Origin: an uncultured Oceanospirillaceae bacterium
GTDB lineage: Bacteria; Pseudomonadota; Gammaproteobacteria; Pseudomonadales; Balneatricaceae
Length of the DNA stretch: 64,000 nucleotides
Assembly: GCA_937138495.1 (NCBI GenBank)
Contig: CAKZPE010000006.1
Coordinates: 62,001-126,000 of the forward strand
Direction of reading: 5' to 3'
The position numbers and the translations under genes are program-made. The notes beneath the pieces are model-generated. The model had not been told where the DNA came from. It made no database searches and saw only the letters and a program-made list of their open reading frames with translations. Numbering within the stretch: position 1 is the first letter of the stretch; each line of letters starts with the position of its first letter. Of this stretch, positions 54,300 to 61,217 are shown one piece after another.

Positions 54300-54457
54300 A
54301 AGCTGAAAATACCTTCCTATAACATTTGTTGATAGATCGATCTCTAGATTGTATTGGAAATTATTGACTGTGATTTAAATAATAGCAACGTCACATCGCT
54401 GTTCAGTATTTGCACAGCGGTGTATCCACGAGATCAGCGATGAAGAGGAATATCAGG
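54300..54457. promoter_or_regulatory. Divergent regulatory region, LysR / RidA-TRAP operon
   Basis: The gap contains a 10-bp palindrome (agatcgatct, 54334-54343), suited to a LysR-type half-site arrangement, and a possible promoter (TTGGAA at 54354-54359, then an AT-rich TAAATAAT around 54376-54383). AGAGGAA at 54444-54450 is the ribosome-binding site of the following gene. Confidence 0.4.
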
Positions 54458-54808
54458 GTGTTACAGCGAATTGGAGTAGGTGAGCGCATGAGCCGGGCAG
54501 TTATTCACCAGGGAACGGCGTATTTCTGTGGTCAGGTGCCAAAAGATGAAACTCTGGATATGCAGGGGCAGACCCGCAGCCTGCTGGAAAAAGTGGATGC
54601 GTTGCTGGCCGAAGCCGGCAGTGATAAACGGCATATCCTCTCAGTCACCATCTACATCAATGATATGGCGGAGTTCGCTGCCATGAATGCTGTCTGGGAC
54701 GCCTGGGTTGCCGAAGGGCATGCTCCGGCCCGCGCCTGTGTTGAAGCACAGATGGCCCGTCCCTCCCTGAAGGTTGAAATGTCGGTGGTTGCTGCCGTCA
54801 TAGCCTGA
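54458..54808 (+). CDS. RidA-family imine/enamine deaminase, second copy
   Basis: A 116-residue RidA protein. I chose the GTG at 54458, which has AGAGGAA seven bases upstream and aligns with the N-terminus of the paralog at 34341; in-frame ATG starts at 54410 and 54440 would add residues with no counterpart. Conserved segments are [34 protein letters not shown] and the active-site arginine in [13 protein letters not shown]. It lies first in the TRAP operon. It should deaminate the imine formed by the D-amino-acid dehydrogenase at 58015. Confidence 0.92.
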   Translation: MLQRIGVGERMSRAVIHQGTAYFCGQVPKDETLDMQGQTRSLLEKVDALLAEAGSDKRHILSVTIYINDMAEFAAMNAVWDAWVAEGHAPARACVEAQMARPSLKVEMSVVAAVIA

Positions 54809-54869
54809 TGTTTCCACAACCCGGGAAACAGGTTCCTGATTTCAAAATAAAAACAACTGAGGACATACC

Positions 54870-55876
54870 ATGCGATATTCAATGGCAAAATTAACCCAGG
54901 CAGTGGCTCTGACGACGCTGACGCTGGCCGGCAGCCTGACAATGGCGGCGGAGAAATGGGATATGCCAATGGCGTATACCGATTCAAACTTCCACACCCA
55001 GAACGGTAAATCATTTGCCGAGGCGATCGAAGTTGCCACCCAGGGACAGCTGGACGTAAAGGTACACGGGGGCGGTTCGCTCTTTAAGGGGAGCGAGATT
55101 AAGCGTGCCGTACAAACGGTCAGGCACAGATTGGTGAACGTATCCTGTCCAGCCATGCCAATGAAGACGCCGTTTTCGGATTTGATTCTGTTCCATTTCT
55201 GGCGACCTCTTTTGCGGATTCAGAAACCCTCTGGAAAGCAGCCCGTCCGCATTTTGAAAAACTGTTAGATAAGCATAATCTGGTTTTACTCTATTCGGTG
55301 CCATGGCCACCACAGGGTATCTATGCGAAAAAACCACTGAACAGCATCGCCGATATGGAAGGGCTGAAATTCCGTTCTTACAGCAATGCAACGGCCCGTC
55401 TGGCAGAGCTGGCGAAGGCCATTCCGGTACAGGTGGAAGCATCTGAACTGAGCCAGGCCCTCTCAACCGGCGTTGCAGAATCCTTTATATCATCCGGTGC
55501 GACCGGCTATGACCGTAAGGTTTGGGAACAACTGACCCACCACTATGTAGTGAATGCCTGGTTGCCCCGCAACTACATTTTTGTGAATAAACAGGCATGG
55601 AACGAGCTGGATGAAGCCACGCAGAATGTGGTGCGCGGCATTTCCCTGATGGCTGAAAAAGCCGGTACAGCACGTTCTGAACAGCTGACTGGCTGGTATC
55701 TGGAACAACTGGCGTCCAATGGAATGACCGTCACTGAAGCCGGCCCGCAACTGAAGGCTGATTTTGAAGCCATCGGTGCCACTATGACAGCTGAGTGGCT
55801 GAAAGAAGCGGGTGAAGTGGGTCAGGCGATTATTGATGATTACCGTGCCGCTCAGCAGAAGCTGGCACACAACTGA
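54870..55876 (+). pseudogene. TRAP substrate-binding protein (DctP type) with a one-base frameshift
   Basis: The protein is encoded in two frames. The first part (54870-about 55118) gives a signal peptide (MAKLTQAVAL to TMAAEKWDMP) and the DctP start, through SLFKGSEIKRAVQT. After that the frame runs into unrelated sequence and stops at 55268. From 55118 the other frame continues the family exactly, with GQAQIGERILSSHANEDAV, then GLKFRSYSNATARL and SGATGYDRKVWEQL, to 55876. The join is consistent with the loss of a single base, probably from a run of three G (caaacggt for caaacgggt). The corrected product would be about 335 residues. It may be a sequencing error, a recent mutation or a phase-variable site. 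Without it, the TRAP permeases downstream lack their receptor. Confidence 0.85.
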
Positions 55877-55916
55877 TCCCGTGGGATATTCCAGATTCAC
55901 TTCACCGTGAATGTTT

Positions 55917-55953
55917 ACCGGTGCAGGGCACTTGCCTGAGCACCGGTCTTTTT
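55917..55953 (+). terminator. Intercistronic terminator between the TRAP receptor and permease genes
   Basis: An 8-bp stem (accggtgc / gcaccggt) encloses an inner small hairpin and is followed by ctttttc. It would lower permease transcription relative to the binding protein, as is common in such systems. Confidence 0.75.
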
Positions 55954-56020
55954 CCCGCGTCTTTTTGTCGCCCGTGCCGGACAGTCAGCCCGGGCGGCGC
56001 TTCTCCCTGAAGGTTCAGTT

Positions 56021-56599
56021 ATGAATACTCAAACCCATACACAGGCCCCGGAGTTTTGTCCGTCGCCAGCGGTGGCTGCTACGCCGCTCAGGCGTTTTCT
56101 GGACGGTCTGTATAACCTGTGTGGCGGCATAGCAGCCGCATTTCTGCTCGCGATTCTGAGCATCATTGTGCTGCAGATGGCAGCCCGCTGGAGCGGTGTT
56201 CAGTTTCCGGGATCAGCTAACTATGCCGGTTACTGCATGGCGGCCGCGTCGTTTTTTGCTCTCGCATACACCCTTAATCATGATGCGCATATCCGCGTGA
56301 CACTATTCCTTTCCCGCCTGACCGGCTGGCCCAGGCGGCTGGCGGATCTGTGGTGTCTGGGCGTGGCAACCTTCTTTGCTGCGTACATGAGCTGGTTTGC
56401 GGTGAAGAATGTGTATATCTCGCACCTGATTCATGACATTTCACAGGGGCAGGATGCTATGCCGCTGTGGATTCCGCAGTTACCGGTCGCCATCGGCAGC
56501 TGCATTTTTACACTGGCGCTGGTGGATCATCTGGTGCGCACTATTCGCGGTGCAGATGACACCTTCAAAGAACAGTTGCCGGTGATAATGGAGGATTAA
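56021..56599 (+). CDS. TRAP transporter small permease (DctQ type), second system
   Basis: A 192-residue membrane protein with four helices (about residues 37-57, 68-88, 110-130 and 150-172). The N-terminus is longer than usual, with a polar leader (MNTQTHTQAPEFCPS). Conserved elements are LQMAARWSGVQFPGSANYAGYCM and HDAHIRVTLFLSRL. It lies three bases before the dctM gene. The paralog at 28307 is shorter and differs in sequence, so the two systems diverged long ago. Confidence 0.87.
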   Translation: MNTQTHTQAPEFCPSPAVAATPLRRFLDGLYNLCGGIAAAFLLAILSIIVLQMAARWSGVQFPGSANYAGYCMAAASFFALAYTLNHDAHIRVTLFLSRLTGWPRRLADLWCLGVATFFAAYMSWFAVKNVYISHLIHDISQGQDAMPLWIPQLPVAIGSCIFTLALVDHLVRTIRGADDTFKEQLPVIMED

Positions 56600-56602
56600 C
56601 TG

Positions 56603-57913
56603 ATGAATGAAGTACTTGCTACAGGCATCTTCCTGTTTACCTTATTTTTCCTGTTAGGCAGTGGCGTCTGGATTGGCCTTGCCTTACTGGGTGTTGCCTA
56701 TGTCGGGATGGAGCTGTTTACGACCCGTCCGGTAGGTGACGCCATGATTACCGCCATCTGGTCCAGTGCGTCGGGCTGGTCACTGACGGCCTTACCCCTG
56801 TTTATCTGGATGGGGGAAATACTCTACCGAACCCGGTTGTCTGAAGATATGTTCCGCGGGCTGGCCCCCTGGATGTCGCCCTTGCCGGGGCGTTTGCTGC
56901 ATACCAATGTGGTCGGTTCTACCATTTTTGCGGCGGTTTCCGGCTCTTCAGCCGCGACCCTGACAACTGTGGGTAAGATGTCTATTCCGGAGCTCGATAA
57001 GCGCGGTTATCCGGAGTTTATGGTCTTCGGTACCCTGGTCGGTTCTGCCACGCTGGGACTGATGATACCGCCTTCTCTGACGCTGATTGTCTACGGTGTG
57101 ACGATTAACGAATCTATCTCCAAACTCTTTATGGCGGGGATTCTGCCGGGGTTAACCCTGGCTCTTTTGTTTATGGGATATGTGGCTGCCTGGTCGTTCT
57201 TTAAACCGTCTCAGGTACCGCCGGCGGAGCCGGGTATGAGCTTTGCTGAACGGGTAAAGGAATCCCGTTTTCTGATCCCGGTGATCATTCTGATCGGTGT
57301 GGTGATCGGTTCGATTTATACCGGTACAGCCACGGCGACTGAATCGGCGGCGTTCGGTGTGGTTGGTGCGTTATCGCTGGCGTTTTTTCAGGGGTCGCTG
57401 ACCCGGGATACCTTTGTTAAAAGTCTGATGGGGGCAACCCGTACATCCTGCATGATTGCACTGATTTTATCCGGGGCTGCGTTTCTTGCGCTGGCAATGG
57501 GTTTTACCGGTTTGCCGTCGCTGGCCGCTGAGTTTATAGCTGGCCTGGAACTGTCGCCGCTGACGCTGATTCTGGCGCTGATGGTGTTCTACATCATTCT
57601 CGGTTGTTTCCTGGACGGTATATCGTCGGTGGTACTGACCATGGCAGTGGTTGAACCCATGATCCGTCAGGCGGGAATTGACCTGCTCTGGTTCGGTATT
57701 TTTATTGTTGTGGTCGTCGAAATGGCGCAGATCACACCGCCTATCGGCTTCAACCTGTTTGTGTTGCAGGGCATGACGAAGAAGTCCATCGGCTATATCG
57801 CCCGCTGTGCCTTCCCGATGTTCCTGATCATGGTGCTGATGGTCGGCATACTGATTATGTTCCCGGAGCTGGCCACTTTCCTGCCTGAGAACATGCGTCA
57901 GGGGCCGGGCTAA
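56603..57913 (+). CDS. TRAP transporter large permease (DctM type), second system
   Basis: A 436-residue inner-membrane transporter with 12 or more helices. Family segments include SGSSAATLTTVGKMSIPEL, LMIPPSLTLIVYGVTINES and ATATESAAFGVVGALSL, together with MAQITPPIGFNLFVLQGMT. It would work with the DctQ at 56021 and the frameshifted binding protein at 54870. The gene is followed by the D-amino-acid dehydrogenase gene 101 bp later, so the operon is RidA, receptor, Q, M, oxidase. Confidence 0.93.
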   Translation: MNEVLATGIFLFTLFFLLGSGVWIGLALLGVAYVGMELFTTRPVGDAMITAIWSSASGWSLTALPLFIWMGEILYRTRLSEDMFRGLAPWMSPLPGRLLHTNVVGSTIFAAVSGSSAATLTTVGKMSIPELDKRGYPEFMVFGTLVGSATLGLMIPPSLTLIVYGVTINESISKLFMAGILPGLTLALLFMGYVAAWSFFKPSQVPPAEPGMSFAERVKESRFLIPVIILIGVVIGSIYTGTATATESAAFGVVGALSLAFFQGSLTRDTFVKSLMGATRTSCMIALILSGAAFLALAMGFTGLPSLAAEFIAGLELSPLTLILALMVFYIILGCFLDGISSVVLTMAVVEPMIRQAGIDLLWFGIFIVVVVEMAQITPPIGFNLFVLQGMTKKSIGYIARCAFPMFLIMVLMVGILIMFPELATFLPENMRQGPG

Positions 57914-58014
57914 CCCCGCGCTGATCAGCTATCTGCCGGTCTGTTCAGAGTGAGCCTGTTTTGCAGGCATCTGAGCCGGCCGGCTTTTCCGATTTACAGT
58001 AGAGAACAGAGATT

Positions 58015-59268
58015 ATGGATGCTTTACATACTGCACCGCAGGTGACTGTTATCGGCGCCGGCATCGTAGGCATTTGCTGTGCGCTGGCACTACAGAAGAA
58101 AGGTTTTCAGGTCCGGGTAGTGGATAAGTTCGCCCCCGGTGAAGCCACGTCTTTTGGCAATGCGGGGGTGTTGGCCGAATGCGGATGTGTGCCCGTGAAC
58201 CTGCCTGGATTTGTTCAGAAAGTGCCGCAGCTGATGCTGGACCCTCATGGGCCTTTATCGATCGCGGCGAGCTACATGCACCGCATCGCGCCATGGGGGG
58301 TATCGTTTATGCTTAACAGCCGTCGCACTAAGTTTGAACAGGTTGCTGATGCCATGAGCAGCCTGTTGAACGGGGCTACTCAGCGCCATGTGTCGCTGGC
58401 GGCGGAACACGGTGCGTCTGACTGGGTAAGCGCATCGCCGTATTACTATTTATACCGGGATGAAGCGGACTTTATAGCTGACCGTACCGCCTGGCAGGCC
58501 CGTGAACAGCGGGGTATTACCTACGATATTCTGCAGGGTGATGTGCTGGCGGAGGCCGAGCCTGCGATCGCTGACGAATATCGCTATGCGGTGTCATTAC
58601 ACCGTCATGGCTTTAGCCGTAATCCGGAGAAGTTGGTGAAAGCTCTGGCTGCCAGCTTTGTGGATAAAGGGGGGGAATTCATTCAGGCGGATATCCGCGA
58701 TGTCGTTACAGAAGATAACCGGCCAGTGGGATTGCTAACCCATAAAGGCGTATTGCCGGTCAGCAAACTGGTGGTGGCGGCCGGGGTCTGGTCCCGCACG
58801 CTGGCGGCCCGTCTGGACCGGGATATTCCGCTACAGTCGGAGCGGGGATATCACATTGAAGTCCGTAATCCGGGCATCTCATTGCAGCAGCCTATTATGT
58901 ATGCCGCGGGTAAGCTGGTGGCCACGCCGGTGGAAAACGGTATCCGTTTTGCCGGGCTGGTGGAGTTTGCGGAGTTGGATAGCTTGCCGAACAGCGAGTT
59001 TTGCCACCGTTTGCTGTATCACGCCAGACATTTGTTCCCGAAAATCTGTCTGGATGATTTCACTGAGTGGATGGGTAACCGGCCTTCAATGCCGGACAGT
59101 CTGCCGGTGATTAGCCCGTCGGATAATTGCTCAGACGTGTTTTATGCCTTTGGTCATCAGCATATGGGGTTAACACTGGGGCCGCATACCGGTGAGCTGA
59201 TTGCTGATCTGGTGAGCGGCGTTCAGCCCGGTATCGATATGCAACCGTTCAGTATCAGACGGTTTTAA
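58015..59268 (+). CDS. D-amino acid dehydrogenase (DadA-like) / FAD-dependent oxidoreductase
   Basis: A 417-residue flavoenzyme of the DadA branch of the DAO superfamily. The FAD-binding motif is GAGIVG in VIGAGIVGICCALALQKKGF, followed by VVDKFAPGEATSFGNAG. The C-terminal segments GNRPSMPDSLPVIS and FGHQHMGLTLGPHTGE are typical. It should oxidise D-amino acids (or cyclic imino acids) to imines that hydrolyse to 2-oxo acids, passing electrons to quinones. It is the last gene of the second LysR/RidA/TRAP module, and its stop lies five bases before the end of a convergent gene. The substrate is not identified. Confidence 0.88.
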   Translation: MDALHTAPQVTVIGAGIVGICCALALQKKGFQVRVVDKFAPGEATSFGNAGVLAECGCVPVNLPGFVQKVPQLMLDPHGPLSIAASYMHRIAPWGVSFMLNSRRTKFEQVADAMSSLLNGATQRHVSLAAEHGASDWVSASPYYYLYRDEADFIADRTAWQAREQRGITYDILQGDVLAEAEPAIADEYRYAVSLHRHGFSRNPEKLVKALAASFVDKGGEFIQADIRDVVTEDNRPVGLLTHKGVLPVSKLVVAAGVWSRTLAARLDRDIPLQSERGYHIEVRNPGISLQQPIMYAAGKLVATPVENGIRFAGLVEFAELDSLPNSEFCHRLLYHARHLFPKICLDDFTEWMGNRPSMPDSLPVISPSDNCSDVFYAFGHQHMGLTLGPHTGELIADLVSGVQPGIDMQPFSIRRF

Positions 59269-59273
59269 GCGTT

Positions 59274-60026
59274 TTACAGCGTGTCGTGGCCGGCGGCAAA
59301 GAAGTCCTGTGGATTATTGCTGATGACGGCATCGACGCCCCAGTTCCAGAGGGATTCGAATGCTTTAGGGTCGTTGGCTGTCCAGCAGAAGATCGGATAG
59401 CCGGCCTCTTTCACTTCCCGTGTCTGGTTATAGCTGAGATTCTGCCAGTCCAGATGGATACTGAAAGCGTTCAGTGCCCGGGCCTGTTTCTGCCAGTTTT
59501 CCGGCAGGTTGTCATATAACAGGCCCACCGGAATCTGTGGTGCAAGCCGGTGGAAGCATTCCAGTAATTCATAACTGAAGCTGGAAACAACCAGCCGTGA
59601 CCAGTCATTAAAATTGGCTTCAAGCTCGGCAATGATCGGACGGACGATTGCTTCCGCGGGCACCCCGTGATCTTTGATTTCAAGGTTCATGCCCAGATCC
59701 AGTTCATTGAACAGATCCAGTACCTGACGCAGGGTGGGCACCGGTTCTGCGGGCCATTCCGGAAACAGTGCGGCGTTGTTAATGCCGCTCAGTTCAGACG
59801 TGGTGAGGTTCTCCAGCGTGGCTTTGGTGTCGCTGCAGCGGTTGGTGCTGTTGTCGTGGTGAACGACGGTTGTGCCATCACCGAGAAGAGATACATCCAG
59901 TTCGATCCAACGGGCGCCAAGTTCAGCGGCTTTGCGAAAGCCTCCCAGGGTGTTTTCCGGTGCGACACTCGGGGCGCCCCGGTGGCCCATGATTTTACTG
60001 AAGTTAACGGTGGCTGGCGCTGGCAT
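59274..60026 (-). CDS. Glycerophosphodiester phosphodiesterase (UgpQ-like)
   Basis: A 250-residue cytoplasmic TIM-barrel enzyme of the GDPD family. The active-site residues are visible in MGHRGAP (His-Arg), APENTLGGFRKA, ELDVSLLGDGT and VVHHDN (catalytic His). EIKDHG supplies another metal ligand. It hydrolyses glycerophosphodiesters to glycerol 3-phosphate and an alcohol. I chose ATG 60026, with AGGA about nine bases upstream; a longer in-frame start at 60116 would add a non-conserved N-terminus. There is no signal peptide, so it resembles cytoplasmic UgpQ rather than periplasmic GlpQ. It stands alone and is convergent with the DadA-like gene. Confidence 0.92.
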   Translation of the reverse strand: MPAPATVNFSKIMGHRGAPSVAPENTLGGFRKAAELGARWIELDVSLLGDGTTVVHHDNSTNRCSDTKATLENLTTSELSGINNAALFPEWPAEPVPTLRQVLDLFNELDLGMNLEIKDHGVPAEAIVRPIIAELEANFNDWSRLVVSSFSYELLECFHRLAPQIPVGLLYDNLPENWQKQARALNAFSIHLDWQNLSYNQTREVKEAGYPIFCWTANDPKAFESLWNWGVDAVISNNPQDFFAAGHDTL

Positions 60027-60159
60027 TGTTATTGTCCTGAGGGGGAATTGAAAGATGAATAATCCGGCTATAGTTGTCTGAAACCGGATACGAATCAAGA
60101 CCCTTAATACGCTCATGCGTATTTGGAAAGGACGTGCCGTTTAAATCTGCCGGATAACC

Positions 60160-60957
60160 TTAAGGGCCAGTGTCCGTTAGGCACTGGCCGTTCAGTGGCA
60201 AAGCGGGTGCGCGGGGATGTACTTCGATGGCCGTAAAGGTGGTGTCGTCGTGGCTGAAGTTTGACTGGCAGGTGTGCCGGCGTAACGCTTCGAGGACTGC
60301 CTGTTTGAGAACCTGCGGGCTGGCATCTGAATGCCGGTCGAGCAAATTCATCAGGCGCTCGATGCCAAAGCACTCGCCGTCCGGAGAGGGCGCTTCAATC
60401 AGGCCGTCGGTATACAGGAATACCTTGTCGCCGGTATCAAAGGGAATATCGCACTGGCTGTATTCCGCATCTTCATCAATGGCCAGCGGGCAGTCGGCGA
60501 TGCGTTCAACCAGTGGCAGTTGCAGCTCATGCCAGTTCAGGTCACTTGCCCGTTTGATCAGTACCGGATGGTGTCCGGCGTAACTGAAATACAGCCGGTC
60601 GGTGTTGAGGTAGTAGGCGATTATGGCGGCGGTTGTCATGGCTTCATAGCCGATTCCATTGGCTTGCCGGTTGAGTTGTCTGAGGATATGGCTGCCGTCG
60701 ACCATGTTCATGTTGTCATGCAGCGCCTGATACAGCCAGGCACTGGTGTCACGGGCGGCCTTACCATGCCCCATCACGTCTGCGACGACGATGCGGGTCA
60801 GTTTATCGGTGGAACAGACGCTGAAGTAATAGATATCCCCGCCACTGTCGCCGTCGGCGGCGCAGCTGTAAACACTGGCTTCTACGCCACAGGTACGGAT
60901 ATCTTCGTCGATATTACGGATGCCACCCCAGACTTCCTTACATTTGATGTCATGCAT
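60160..60957 (-). CDS. SpoIIE/PP2C-type serine phosphatase
   Basis: A 265-residue cytoplasmic phosphatase of the RsbU/SpoIIE group. Metal-binding motifs are DGDSGGD, VVADVMGHGKAAR, SYAGHHP and FLYTDGLIEAP, and the C-terminus has SHDDTTFTAIEV. No sensor domain is fused to it, so it must be controlled by a partner. In partner-switching systems such phosphatases dephosphorylate an anti-sigma-factor antagonist, but no STAS or anti-sigma gene is adjacent. It is a single gene, with a 260-bp gap upstream. Targets are unknown. Confidence 0.9.
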   Translation of the reverse strand: MHDIKCKEVWGGIRNIDEDIRTCGVEASVYSCAADGDSGGDIYYFSVCSTDKLTRIVVADVMGHGKAARDTSAWLYQALHDNMNMVDGSHILRQLNRQANGIGYEAMTTAAIIAYYLNTDRLYFSYAGHHPVLIKRASDLNWHELQLPLVERIADCPLAIDEDAEYSQCDIPFDTGDKVFLYTDGLIEAPSPDGECFGIERLMNLLDRHSDASPQVLKQAVLEALRRHTCQSNFSHDDTTFTAIEVHPRAPALPLNGQCLTDTGP

Positions 60958-61011
60958 GCTGTGTTCTCAGCTGATCAGTGGTACATACTGCAATCAATAT
61001 CCTTCATGATT

Positions 61012-61035
61012 CTCACCGGGTATACAACCGGTGAG
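61012..61035. repeat. Inverted repeat upstream of the phosphatase gene
   Basis: A perfect 8-bp inverted repeat (ctcaccgg / ccggtgag) with an 8-nt spacer lies 55-78 bp before the phosphatase start. No T run adjoins it, so an operator is likelier than a terminator. Confidence 0.5.
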
Positions 61036-61217
61036 GGTCTCATTATGAACAGAGCAGCACCGAAAACGCTCTACCTTGCAGTGTAGACGGCCATTGCGCG
61101 TTGATGCAGATCAGCCCGGTGGGGATTACCGCATTTTAGTGACTCAGGTTTCATCACTTTTGTGAGCCCTTGTTGTATCCGCTTCGCCTGCCCTGATAGT
61201 TTGAAGGTAACTGTCTG

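Noticed and set aside
60331..61086. Plus-strand 251-codon frame over the phosphatase gene
   Set aside because: It is antisense to the SpoIIE-type phosphatase, which has all catalytic motifs.
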